From Benincasa hispida (lineage: Eukaryota; Streptophyta; Magnoliopsida; Cucurbitales; Cucurbitaceae): DNA of 64,000 nucleotides. Below, piece by piece: positions 14,801 through 27,011 of this stretch; positions within the stretch are counted from its first letter, which is position 1, and each line of letters begins with the position of its first letter. The position numbers and the translations under genes are program-made. Location of the stretch: assembly GCF_009727055.1 (NCBI RefSeq), contig NC_052352.1, positions 22,152,443 to 22,216,442 of the forward strand, in the 5' to 3' direction. A model generated the notes under the pieces. The model saw nothing but the letters and a program-made list of their open reading frames with translations. It did no database searches and had not been told where the DNA came from.

Positions 14801-17800
14801 CTCCTAGTATAAAAAGTTCAAAGGGTAAGCATTTCATAGTTGATCCAACTATGACATGAGGTAAGTATAAAAATGATAGTCGATCAAAAAGCAAACTGAG
14901 TGATACTTACATGAATACTATAAAATAAAGACAGAACTAGACGCTGTGCTTCAATCCAATCTCCAGGACCTGACAAGTTCAATAAACCTTGTCCGTGGAC
15001 TCCCAGGTTAGCATTAGAATGTATAACGGATGATTCCTATATCAAAAGTAGAGGAATCAGATAACATAAAATGGAAGGCTACAAAAGATAAATGTCAAGG
15101 AAGTTATGATTAAATTACCCGAAGAACTATCAAGTTACTGGCCTCAAGCAAGGATGTCACAACGCCAGAATCCCCACCTCCATCTATAAGCAATTTAGAA
15201 TTCCACATCAAAAACATTTTCACTGACATGCGTAGAGCCCCATACACCTGGAATTGTAGATCAAGAATTCTCAAATCACGACGTAAATAAATTATAATAT
15301 ATTGGAAATTGACAATTCCAAAGTGCTATATACCCGAAAGATCTAGAATAAATTACACTGAGCCGATTGCATATACAAAAGAACACAAAAATAATGGGAA
15401 CTCAAAAGCATATAATATTAATACTACCGATGAAGTGCACCTATTTTCAGTGCCAAGAAAGGAAAAACTTCTTTCTCCTTCCTTGTTAAATAGCTATTTC
15501 TTACACCACCACCACTAAAAAAAAAGTTTTAACTTGCATATATATACGTGTGAAAACTGAAACCTTGTTGAGAACAAGGGGAAAAAAAATACTAAAACTA
15601 GGATTACAAACAGTATCGAGGATCATCCCCCTAGTTACCCATTTTCTAAATATTCATATTTCAGATACAGCGAAACTATACTAATGATTATTTCCATGGT
15701 ACTGTGTGCATAAATGTATAGACAAACCATTAAGCATTATTGCAAGGGTTTCAACATCATTCAATAAGTTGAAAATTGACAATAAAACAGAAGTACAAGC
15801 ACACAATATAAAAGACAAGCAATGAGAGAGAAAGAGATCAACACATGCATGAAACATAAAAGGTTTCACCCTAACAAACATTGATGGTTAAAAATAACTT
15901 TTGGTCTCTAAACTTTCATAGAAGTAACAATATTATCCCTAAACTTCGATTAGTAGCGATTTTGTCCTTATACTTATAAATTTATAATAATTTAGTCCTT
16001 GAACTGTAGCACGTAATAATTTAGTCCCTATACTTTTAAATTTGTAACAATTTAATCTCTATCATGAAAAATCACATCAAACTTCATTGTTAATTTGGAT
16101 TATGTAACGACTACGTCATTATAATTTATAGAAAACCTTACCTTTAATTAGTTTATCAATCTACATGCATAAGAAAATTCATTAAATCTTTTTAGTATTC
16201 TCATCATTGGGAATGAATCATTATGAATTTTTAAAATACAAGGACTAAACTGATACTTGTTAAAATTCAAGGACTAAATTGTTATAAATTTGAGAGTACC
16301 AAGATTAAATCGTCACAAACTTAAAGTTGTCAATTGAAGTATTACTCCAGAAAATTTCAGGGACTAAATGTGATTTTAACCAACATTGATTCCCATTTTT
16401 AAATCATGAACAGGCGAGAAAATAGATGTACTGCGGGCATGAAGAGCATAATTGTAAGCCATAGAGAAAAAAGGTTACTTTGATTTCTGAGTTGCTCATT
16501 AAAAGTTCTTCTGCCAACAGCTCAAACTCTGATGAGGCATAGTGCGCCAGCCCAAAACTTAATACTCCGCCAGATAAAAGGCTAATCTGACCTTGAACCT
16601 AGTTAATAGTATTGAGAACCAAGATTAAGATTGTTGATGGAGCTCATTTCAACATAATGAGAGATAGAAAAAATATACATCAAAGAATCAAATGAGAACT
16701 TGGCATGTATAATATGATTCTAGTATCATTTTTTAAACCAACGACCAAGCCATCCACAAGAAATGATAATCTACAAAATAGTGCAAGGCACATAAGGCTC
16801 AAAAATCAACATCGCCTAGAATACTATGTTCAGTAAAATTCACCTAATATATTAGCTAATTTGGTGAAATAACAAAAACCAAAAAAAAAAAATTTAAAAG
16901 AAAAAATCAACAACTATGGTTCATAAAATAAGAAAAGGTGGAGCATAACATATCAGAAGGGCTAGATACTTAATTCTATCACTATAGGGACAAATCAGAA
17001 GAGCATCATATATAAAGTTGTCATAAGAAGTACAGGAGAAATGCATAGAGATGGTAAATTTTAGTCATCAGTCGGCCATATAAAGGAGACAAACCAGAGC
17101 TGAAGAAGACTAGATAAGAACGAGGGCATAGGCCCTTATCTGTATCATGTATAGCAGGATAAGTCGAAGAAGAAGAAGAGAGTGCGATCGAATTAGTTGA
17201 AAGAAAGAGAGAGAGCAATGTATGGAATGAGAAATGATATGCACGGAAATTCAAGGTGCACAAAGGTAAAATAAAACAAATTTGGTCGTATTTTGACCGC
17301 TCTTCAAAATGAATGGATACAACCAAGAAAGTGAAAATAAAAGAAGACATCAAGTAAAAGCAAAATGAGTATGGATACAAACAATACGTCAATGTTAGAT
17401 TGCATATTTCCAAGGGACGCCAAAACTTATCACTGAAAAAGCCATTGTGATGCAGGATGAAATGCAAGATAATTAATATAATTTACGTTATGTTTGTGTA
17501 GTTGTTAATTTTTAGATCAATTAGTGTTTAATTAGTAGTTGGAATTCATAAGTTTATTTTATTGTAAGGCTACAAATAGCCACTTTAAGACTTGCAGTGG
17601 GAGCATTTTGAAATAGAACATTGTTCTAGAGAGTGTTCTCTCAACCTTAGTGATGTAGCCTAAAGACATTAAAAGAGTAATCCCCGGGAATCTAAGATTG
17701 TGGATCTTTTATTAGAATGATGATGTGTTTCATACAAGAGGGGAATGTTCCTATTTATAGAATTTTATCACAAATGGGGTGAAACTAACCTAGAATATTG

Positions 17801-20800
17801 CCTAGATACCCAATTAACACCTATTCTTCTTACATCATTCTACCCCTCCAAAAAGAAAACTCATCCTCGAGTTTTCAAAAGAAAAAATCAATCCAAGAAG
17901 TAAAATAAACTCGTTCAATGGCATATGGCTAAACCAACCTCCTACATTTTGAACAAAACTATTCCGATTAAAGAAGTAAATCCGAGACAAAAAAAGTCCA
18001 ATATTGCCACCAAAAGATGAACTTCTCCCTTGGCCATAACCCAAAAAAGAAATTTTGATCAAGCTCATTCAAAACCATAATCATAAAACCAATCACAAAA
18101 GATTTAGCTTCCGAATAAACCCTTCAAGAATCACATTTTCTTCATCTTTTGCTTCAAGTTCTTTGACGTTGTGGTAAACGATTTTCGACGCAATCGGTGT
18201 GTCATTCTTCATCGATTTACTGATTTCAGCCTCGACATTTAGAGTTTCGATGTTCAATATCTCTTTTCCATCTTCTTCATTGGATTTTTCTTCTTCACTT
18301 GAGACTACTTCCAAATAAACATTTTCAAATTCTTCTTTTTGNTACTTCCGAATCTACATTTTCAAATTCTTCTTTTTGATCTTCAACTTCGTCCACATGA
18401 TTTTTGCCTCAATCACCTCCCCCAACTACATGGGTCTCAACAAGATTTTTCTCAATTTTATCTTCAAGATATTCTATTTGAAAATGTTCCAATCGTGATT
18501 CCTTTTTTTTTCTTCCGTATATGAAATCAATCTATTCTTGAACTCTTGCAAATGAATTGTAATTGATCAATATGTTAAGTCATTTTTCCCAATGAACATT
18601 GGCTTTCTTTTGTTATTTTCTTTATTTCCTTCAATGCTACGGGATCAAAGTAGTCATTTTGTTGGATTCTTGGATGTGTTTCAATCCCGTAGTGGATATA
18701 GGACTCATCCATTGATTTTTTTAATCAACCTTTCTTGATCGTGTTTTATAACCAAAAGAGTAATCACGAGTCTCAGACATTCTTCTTGGGTGGTAAACAT
18801 CCATTCTTGATTCATTTTTTAATTCATCTAACACCCAATCCTTACGTCAATTACTTGAAAAATGGGGGTGATGGGATTGTTGGACCCTTTTTTGATATTG
18901 TTTCCTTCTTATTCCATCCCAAACTGCCTTGGAAAAAACATCGGAATCACTACAATCACTAGAGTCAAAATTCCAATATGGATAATGATAGGTTCTTTAA
19001 GAAAATCGAGCATGGGCAAAATTAGTATGTTGGAATTCTTCTTCTGAATCACTTAAGAATGTAGGAGGTTGGTTTAGCCATATGCCATTGTTTTGGAAGT
19101 ACATTTGATTTTCTTGCCCATACTAATTGTTGTATTTTTCTTAGACATCTTCTTTGATTGGCAATAGTCCATGACTTGTTCTTGCAAAATCTTGAAAAAA
19201 CTTTGGTTCCTTCTTCTTTCTTGGAACTTCAAGGGTTCCCCTAATTAGTTGTGGATTGTTCAACAACAAGCACAACTCACGAAGCTCCTTCTTGCAATCA
19301 GCGTCACCAAGAGTTTACTAGTTTACCAGTCCTCCACCAGCGACGGTCAATGTTGGCCCAAATGGCTGCTCTGATACCAAATTGATGTAGCCTAAAAAGA
19401 TTAAAGGAGTAATCCTCCAAAAAAACAAGATTGTGAATCTTTTATTAAAATGATGATGTATTTCATACAAGAGGGAAATGTTCTTATTTATAGATTTTTA
19501 TTACAAGTAGGAGTAAAAAGGGAATTAACCTAGAATATTGCCTAATTACCCAATTAACCCCAATTCTTCTTACATCACTTAAGAATGGATTCATCCCTTA
19601 TTTGGCCAAAGATGTGCCTTGATCTCAAATCTACTACGTCAATCTATCTATGCTTTCTCAACTCTCATGGTTCACAATTGGTAGATATTGTGGTGGTCAG
19701 TCACGAGGAAAATAGTGATAACAATCTATACGTTGCAATATATAGCAGCAACAAGCATGTCGATGAATCTTTTGGTGTCAAACAAATAATTTGTGCAAAA
19801 TCATGGAATTTCTTAGATTGATGAAGGAGACTCTAAACTCTAAAACTACTACACACACAAATATAACCGGCATGTTTGATTTGTTGGTGAAAGAGGCTTC
19901 CACAAGTGTAGAAGGAGGTATCAACTATCAATAAAAAGCTTCAAAACTAGAAGTAGAGTGGGGAAACGAATGTAGAATAAAAGAGTCCCACTAGGAAGAG
20001 AGTTGAACTATATAGCTCAAAGGAAATAGTTTGTACTATTCCCTACAGCAACACTTCTCCATATCCAGAATTTCATGCTTGAGTAAACAATCTAAACTGA
20101 GTTTCAAGTTAATTACAAACCTGAACACGACTCCAAAGCAAAGGAACCGAAGCCCTGGCATTATTTCGAACATAAACATTTGTCATAAGTGGTTGATTAG
20201 GAAACTCCAAAAGAAGTGTGTCCGTATCCGTTGTCAAGTTATGATTGGAAATTGTAAGGCTTCGAGGAACAGCATCATATAGCGTCCCGGCACCACCAGA
20301 ATTTTCTGGACACGCCAAACTACGTCCCCCTACATCAACAACATATATTTAGCAACACTTAGCAATACGACTAAATGAATTAACACAATGACATCCATAA
20401 GCAATCGAAGTTACATGCCAGATGAGCAGTTCCTACAATCCCTGCCAACAAATAAGTTCCCAAGTACTGAAGAAATACTGTAGAAAATTTTTGTTGCAGA
20501 TAGATGAAAGAAGTTGGTCCAATCTCACTTCATTCACTCACGTGGGAGGGAGAAAAAAAATGTTGAACACAACATTGAGTACCAAAAAGAAGCGACCAAA
20601 CATCAGGAAGAGCTAAACAAAGGGAAAGAATAAAAAAACAAGGAGACTCCCAAGCAGGATGTTTCTGAAGTCCATCCTATATTTCGGCATTTATGCTACT
20701 AGAAACAAGAGTAAGTCTCCCAATTATAGAAAATTGAGCTTGGTTCTAAACAAGCTTCAAGTTTTAAGACTAAACATAATTTTAGGTTCTGGCAGAATGA

Positions 20801-22628
20801 AATGGGAAGGAAACAATAAAAATTTTGTAGAATCAAAATTTTTTCCAAGTCTCTACTCTTAAATTCTGTAAATTTTACTCCTCTTCACTCCAATTTTCAT
20901 TGTCTTAATGATCTATTGGCCTTATATGAGATTTCTTTTTTTCTAACCCCCCATTGCTGGGGGTTTTGCTTTCTTCACACTTCTGTAACATTCCATACTA
21001 CCAATAAAATACTTTGTTTCCTATCCAAAAGAAAAATACCAATCTTACAAAATGAGCTTAGCAAACTATGCAACTGAAACGTAATATATCCAGCCTTTTC
21101 CCCTGCACATTGTAGTTTAACAAATATGTTAACAAGAAAATGAAGCATAACTGGAAGAATAAAATTCATGCATGCATAGATACATACATAAATTTATATA
21201 TATAGATGTATGTATGAATTTGTGGTTGGGTATGGATGATGGGCATGTGTTTGTATACGTGTGCCAGTATGTGTATATTAATGTACATATAATATAGATA
21301 CTGCACATTGTTTTGTAACATGATCCACGATTTTGTAATATATACAACACTGAAGTTCACCAATCGCTTATAACTCTCACCATGAACAAAAATTTGAGGA
21401 TCATCATGCCTGCTGAAAACATCAACAGCGATTCTTCCACCACCACCCCCACCATATCCATTACCTCCACATGCACTTATCTTGCCATCACCAATCCTGT
21501 TCTTCACAAGCAAAATACTTTATTATTCATTTTTTTCCATGTCCATGTTTTATGAAACAAAAAAAGAACCAAATGATTTTTTATTTTAAAAAAAAAATTA
21601 AAAAATTAAAAAAAGGGTAACATGGAGACCAGCTGAACTAAGCCCTCAAATATTCTCAGTTATCCACAAGAAGGCAAACTCATATAGCTCTCACGCCCAT
21701 AAAATCATCAAACAAATAGGAGGACGATATACAGTTTTCCAATGTGGAGTTGAAATTAACGAAATCAGACAAACAGATGGGGAGATAAGATAGATACTTA
21801 CATTTTGTGAGCAAGGATATAGATGCTGCCACCTGATCCACCTCCACCTTTAGTCCCTCCATCACCCCCATCCGCCAGAACAACGCCATCAAGTATAAGA
21901 AGATCGTCGACGTTCAACTTCACTTTCCCGCCACCCTTTCCACCATAGTCTACCTCCTTGCTCGTTGAACCACCCCGGCTCCCAAAACTGCTAGGTTTCT
22001 GCAGCGATGCCCATGAGTAAGCATCCCCTCCCCAAACGTCCTCAGGAAGCTTAGTTGTATCCGTCAAACAACATGCTCCCCTCCCTCCATGTCCTCCCCC
22101 TGCTCCATCAACACTTTGTGGCGTTCCACTAGTCTGTGACGGCGGATTCCCAGCTAAAGCCGTCGTGTTCACCACAGACCCATTAAGAAAGCTAGCATTA
22201 CAGGCAGCCAACTCAAAACTCCCGGTAAATATAGAAGAATCATTGCTCAACGCAAAATTACCAGTAATGTTAATAGTAATCGAACACCCTGGTTTAGGAC
22301 AATTAAATTTCACCCCAGGCAGGATATAAAAATTCCCCTTCCCGGCTATATACACGTCATGAGTAAGGTTCAAATCGTTGACAATCTGACATGTAGTATC
22401 CAGCGAACCAACACCATCTAAATCATCGGTGCAGGAAACTGAAGGTGGATGAGGCGGCGGTGGCGGTGGGGCCGGCGGCGAGTAATCCTGATGAAAAAGA
22501 AACGCATCGTAATCGAGAATGGAAAATTCATCGTCGGCCGTGGATGAAAGAACAAACTGAGACTCTGTAACAAGAACAACAACTACTATAAGCAAAACAA
22601 AAATGGAGCGGGAGTGAAATCGAGCCAT
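3137..22628 (-). CDS. Glycine-rich, ephrin-receptor-like membrane protein (AT5G11700 family), 22 exons, 1,449 aa
   Basis: Exons, all with GT-AG junctions and continuous phase: 22628-21802, 21496-21381, 20329-20121, 16598-16479, 15247-15119, 15036-14911, 12706-12651, 12567-12468, 12391-12274, 11377-11168, 11038-10702, 9536-9443, 8188-8080, 7774-7503, 7406-7279, 7108-6874, 4877-4689, 4580-4294, 4155-3942, 3827-3585, 3466-3384, 3284-3137. They sum to 4,350 nt and end in TGA after FWQS. Residues 1-29 look like a signal peptide and 51-62 are proline-rich. Many Gly-rich patches follow (GGGGSGGSIYILAHKM, GGNGYGGGGGGRI). A Cys-rich ephrin-receptor-like stretch lies at about 804-865 (CPKGLYGTFCEECPAGTFK). 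Hydrophobic membrane segments lie near 885-908, 1002-1026, 1293-1340 and 1360-1383. Length and order match the plant family. Its biochemical role is not known to me, and a cell-surface or endomembrane location is inferred. Introns 3 and 4 carry transposons and the intron after exon 13 carries a splice-site duplication. Confidence 0.93.
5319..5344. repeat. (AAT)n microsatellite
   Basis: About eight AAT units lie in intron 16 of the glycine-rich gene. Confidence 0.9.
6668..6699. repeat. (ACT)n-(ATT)n compound microsatellite
   Basis: ACT units pass directly into ATT units, close to the 3' end of exon 16. Confidence 0.85.
7928..8080. repeat. Tandem duplication, period 81 bp, copying a 5' splice site
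   Basis: Two copies of about 70 bp (7928-7999 and 8009-8080) differ at only a few positions. Read on the minus strand, each copy begins with GTATTTT. In the right copy this is the donor of exon 13 (exon end 8080). The left copy is a near-identical decoy donor 81 bp into the intron. Confidence 0.9.
11788..11820. repeat. Poly(A) run, about 33 nt
   Basis: An uninterrupted A run lies on the plus strand in intron 9 of the glycine-rich gene. It could be a simple repeat or the tail of an unrecognised retroposon. No element is evident upstream. Confidence 0.8.
15886..16381. mobile_element. Mutator-type MITE with perfect 9-bp target duplication
   Basis: The element is non-coding, 496 bp long, in intron 4 of the glycine-rich gene. 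The ends are inverted: GGTTAAAA at 15886 and TTTTAACC at 16381. Longer imperfect inverted repeats follow, built from 'agtccctaaacttt'-like units facing inward on both sides. It is flanked by identical 9-bp copies AACATTGAT at 15877-15885 and 16382-16390. Nine-base duplications are the mark of Mutator-like transposases. It has no coding capacity, so it must have been mobilised in trans. Confidence 0.85.
17651..19577 (-). mobile_element. Non-autonomous LTR retroelement (TRIM/LARD-like)
   Basis: Two direct repeats of 187 and 195 bp (17651-17837 and 19383-19577) both start TGATGTAG and end TTACATCA. The element reads on the minus strand. Next to the right-hand LTR lies a primer-binding site for initiator tRNA-Met (TGGTATCAGAGCAGCC, complement at 19364-19379). 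Next to the left-hand LTR lies a purine-rich tract (complement of 17838-17860). The internal 1.5 kb has only short frames (about 18093-18314, Glu/Lys-rich) and no recognisable gag or pol domains. The flanks are CTTAG and CTTAA, a probable 5-bp target duplication with one change. It sits in intron 3 of the glycine-rich gene, on the same strand. Confidence 0.85.
18306..18378. other. Single-N gap flanked by a 36-bp near duplicate
   Basis: One N at 18342 separates 18306-18341 from 18343-18378. The two halves are nearly identical (TACTTCC...TTCTTTTTG) with about three differences. This looks like an unmerged overlap, or two haplotypes joined, rather than real sequence. Confidence 0.75.
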
Positions 22629-22958
22629 TCACTACTGGCAATAGTCATTAGGTCAGAGAGTATAAGGATTGGTAGATGAATTATGAAATGCGATTAAAGC
22701 CAAGACTGAATCCACCATGAATACAATCTCATGAAATTCAGAAATGAAAAACCCTCCTTCAACCTCCCACTGAAAACCCTAGAAATCGCTCAAAAACACA
22801 GGACAGAGAAGGTAAGATTGAGGTTTTTTTTTTTCCTTTTTTTTAGCGAATGAGAGAGGAAGGTAAGGGAAATTAAGGAAGGAGCCTTTACTTATTTCCT
22901 GGACGACTTAAAATGACAGAGAAATGTTATAAAGCGGCTTGATTTCAATAAGCTCGCC

Positions 22959-23045
22959 CACGTGTATTCATCTCATTCGTCCATCTCTATAGTCAACTCT
23001 CTTTTTTGACTATTCGTTGTTTTCCCGCGCTGGAGTTGGCACGTG
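22959..23045. promoter_or_regulatory. Two G-box (CACGTG) elements
   Basis: CACGTG occurs at 22959-22964 and again at 23040-23045, about 330-415 bp upstream of the glycine-rich gene ATG. G-boxes bind bZIP and bHLH factors. Function here is inferred from position only. Confidence 0.5.
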
Positions 23046-24459
23046 TGGAGGTTAATCGTGGTACTTTGTCACATTCATCATTAAATCATAATGAACCTTA
23101 CTCTTGTTCTAAGATCGTGAAAACCACTCGCTATCATCAAACGACGTCGTGTAAAGGGAATTAGACGTTTCTTGTTCGAAAATAATGCTCGAGTGTTCTT
23201 CAAGCGCGGTGGAATCGCGTGCGTTGAAGAGATTCATTACGGACAGGGGCTGTGATAAGTTATTTCAGTTAAGAGGTGTAGTTTCGTCACCGCCCAATGA
23301 GGATGAGACAGCTAGGAGGTTGGTCAATGTTGTTTTACTATTTTTCAACGGAAAGGCGATGCGTGAATGGGCTGTGAGTTAAGAAGAAGGGGTGACCGGG
23401 TCACTTTCGGAATGGATTTGGTGGTGATCGTTTTGATTGACACAGTCACACAAGCAGTGAAAGCGAGAAGACGTGGGAAATTTTTGGAAAGACAACACTA
23501 TTGCTAGTTTACCACCAACTCAACAATAATCTTTTTTTTTTCTTTTCCTTTTTCTTTTTTTGTATCAATTTTTTTGGGTTAAACTATAAATTACTTTCAT
23601 GTTTATTAATAGAATGTCTGTTTTAAACTTTACAACAATTAATTCCAATTTTTTATTTTTCCATTTTAATTACGTATTAAAAAACACATTTGGTCTTTAT
23701 AATTTGATTATGGTTTCAATCTGATGGATGCAATTAGGTTCCAATTTAACTTTTGAGCAATAAATTAATTATTAGAAGGTTTATGATTTGAATCTTTCAT
23801 GTTCGTTATACTAACAAAATGTTTCAATTTAATCAAAATAATTTGAATTTTGTTTAACGATGATTAGACGTGTAGTATGACCAGACAACTGTCCCATAAG
23901 AATGGTTGAAAGATGTGGAAGTTGTCCACACGCTTGTGAAATAAAAAATAAAAGAAAACCATATGAAATAGTTTGAGTTTGAAATTAGTTCTTATAATTG
24001 GATCAAACCACCAAAATCATACATCAACGTTCAAACTAATGCAACCACTTGAAATATGAAAATACATCTTCATATGATTCTTTAAGTTTAACTTAACCAT
24101 AGTGATCGATTTGAAACTCGTAGGCCCGTAGAGACTGCATCAAATTCGAACACTAATGAAAGGCCCGAATTTTGGCCAAATTCAATCATATATATCATTT
24201 AACTCCGGGAGAAAATCAAGTATACCCTAAACTTTCCAGGTTGTGAGTAAACCATGAACTTTCAATTTCATAAAACGGAATACTAATATTAATCAAATTA
24301 TGTAGTTTTTATCCCTAGTTTATTTTTTCCAAATCCCCTACTAATTTTAGTATAAAACAAAATTACAAAATTCTATAAACTCGTCAACAATAATAAAATA
24401 AAGTCGTGGACAAAAACAAATCCGAAAAATACACAAATTAATTAGGAAATTTTTTACAA

Positions 24460-24600
24460 ATAGAAAAAATTTAAAACTATTTACAAAAATAGAAAAAATA
24501 CTGATAGACAGTGATAAATATTGACAGACTCCTATCAGCCTCTACCAAATAAAATTAAAATCTGACTAATTTATATAAATAGTTTCATTTATTTTTTTGT
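24460..24600. repeat. Dispersed 'tatcag' repeat, copy 1
   Basis: The segment has short inverted and direct units (GATAGACAG, ACTCCTATCAG) next to 'ctatttacaaaaatag'-like stretches. It resembles the copies at 38,570-38,830 and 59,940-60,110. No coding potential is seen. Confidence 0.55.
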
Positions 24601-27011
24601 TTTTGAAAATATTTCAATTAACTAATGTATAATTTTGTTAAATTTCATCCAAAGATACTTGGGATAATGACTTATTAAAAGGGTAAAATTACAATATGTC
24701 TAAATTTAAGACATAAATTGATGAAATTGATAGTTTATGAGTTAAATTTGATACAACTTGGTTGATACGTGGAAAAAAAAATCATTTGTTTCCCTTTAAG
24801 ATCAATATCGACTATTTGTTTCCCGTAACTTTGATATTCGCGATATTATGCCATTGACACAATTACCCAAACATGGTGTGACACACTCATTGAATTAGCT
24901 AGCGATAATTTAACACCTAGTAAAGTTGTATTCGGTAAATTCAATAGACCTTTCACTATCGTCATAAGTTTTTGTATCTTCAATCAAGAAATATTATATC
25001 CCAAATAAAAGTAGTCATAAACTTTTGTTCCTCCCATAAATATTACATCCCAAATAAAAGAATTTATTTTTAGATATAGTATAGCTCAATATATTAATTA
25101 CCATCAAATTACTCACCTCAGAGTTGTCGAAGTCACAAGAAAATATTAAGTTATAAAAAATGCTCATAACTTATAGAATTATTTGAATTATGACCTTGAA
25201 CTTTAAAATGTTTCATCTTAACCTACGAAACTTGTTTTTAAAAAATCAATAACAGATTTTTGTCATTAAATTTATATATAAAAAAGTTTATATTTACTTA
25301 TGTGAACAAAATTATACACTTATGTGAACTATACCGATATCGTTTCCCTATTTTCAATTTCATGCTTCTGATTTTTTGTTTGTTTATTCATGATTTGTTC
25401 ACTATATCCAGCCCCAAATTTACTCTTCGTATGTACCTAGATTTGTTTGCTTAAACAACACTATAAACAAACATAAACTTTTCTATCCATAAACTCAACG
25501 ACAATAGCTTTCAAAGGTTATTTAAAAAGACACTTCAAACTTCAAAAGTTAAAATGAAACTTTACAAAACTCCAAGTATAATTGAAACCAACCTACATGG
25601 GTGTTTAAAAAAGCCGATCAAATCAACTTAACTCGTATGGTTCGGATGAGGTTCAAATAGATGGAAATTTTAGGGTTGAACTGATTAGTTCACCTAAAAT
25701 AACCAAACCAAACCAACCAATCAAAACTTATTATCATTTTTAAAAAGTTCGTTGTTTTTACTTATGATACAATTACTTTTACATATATTCATTGTTATTT
25801 TATTTTATTTCATAATTTTTAAAAGTTAATTTATTATCCAACAACTTTTTTTCACTTTAAAAGAAAATGTCTATAATATAAATTGAAATTGAGTCATTAA
25901 TCTTAGTTCAATATATGAAAATAATTAAATACTTTTTTTACATATTAATATTTTACTTATTTTTATAACAAAAATTTAAATAAATAATCCGACCTAACTC
26001 ATATCAACACAACCCAAATATTCATTCATGATTGAATTGAATTGAGTTTATTATTTAATAAATATTATGTGGGTTAAAAAATTTACAATTTAGATAATTG
26101 AATTGAGTCTAAAATATACATCACCCCATGCCCGGTATCCTCAATGATTTACCCCAAAAGAATAAAGGGGGGAAAAGAAAAGTTGTTTTCTGACGTACCC
26201 ATCGATTAATCTTCTACCCTTTAGTACGGTTTAGCCTACAAGCTGGCCTCTCCAATCTAAATTGGTGTCAGCTTTCCCCCTTCATCAAGAAAAACAGTTG
26301 ATAATAATAAATTATAGCATTCAATTCTGACCAGTGCAAAAGCATGCTTTTAACAAAGTTGTCAAACCAAAACAGATTTGTCTCTAAACTCACAATTTCA
26401 CCTGTCCATTTCTTCTCAAGCAAGAAAAGTATTGAACAATTCCTCAAATTTCTTCCCAGTAAAGAAATCTAAGCAAAGTCATGAATCTGGCCTGAATTCA
26501 CACGTGAATACAAAAGCTAAAAGAAATTGTGTTAATAAATCTAATATGCTCATCCAGACATACACCTCTACAACAATGGCATGAATTGCCCTGTATATGA
26601 AATACAATTTAATACATGTTGTGCCATATGGGTTAAAATTGTTATATATATATATATATACTTATGTATGTATATATTTATATATGAAAGGTTTGGCCAT
26701 GCTCAAGTGCACATCTCTATCTACAGCCCCATCAATGCATGATGGAAGTAAAGATCATATTTTACATCAAAAAGCATGAACCAGCAACCATATGGGCCGA
26801 TGTTTCAGTGGTGTAGAGGCTGGTGTGTAATGCATCATGTATGGAACTGTACAGAATTTTTTTACTTGACGAAAATTGTCGAGGATTGAGATATGCTCAT
26901 TGTAGCCAACTTCGTCACTATGGCCCGAAAGCACAATGCAAACCCCTAGGGTTCTTTGGGCTGCTGCAAGTTTTGAAAAAACTGGAGGTTCTCAAGCATA
27001 AAAGAAGAAGA

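Larger units (their letters stand above)
22629..27011. other. Intergenic: promoter of the glycine-rich gene, then AT-rich spacer
   Basis: The part next to 22,628 should hold the 5' UTR and promoter of the glycine-rich gene, including a CT-rich stretch on the minus strand near 22,820-22,850. A 67-codon open frame at 23185-23382 (+) is not recognised. From 23,520 to 26,100 the DNA is AT-rich without gene signals. The last few hundred bases before 27,012 should include the 3' UTR of the sigma factor gene. Confidence 0.5.

Noticed and set aside
23185..23382. Open frame of 66 codons (+) upstream of the glycine-rich gene, perhaps a small divergent gene
   Set aside because: No recognised domain, no clear promoter or splice context, and it lies within the likely promoter of the minus-strand gene.
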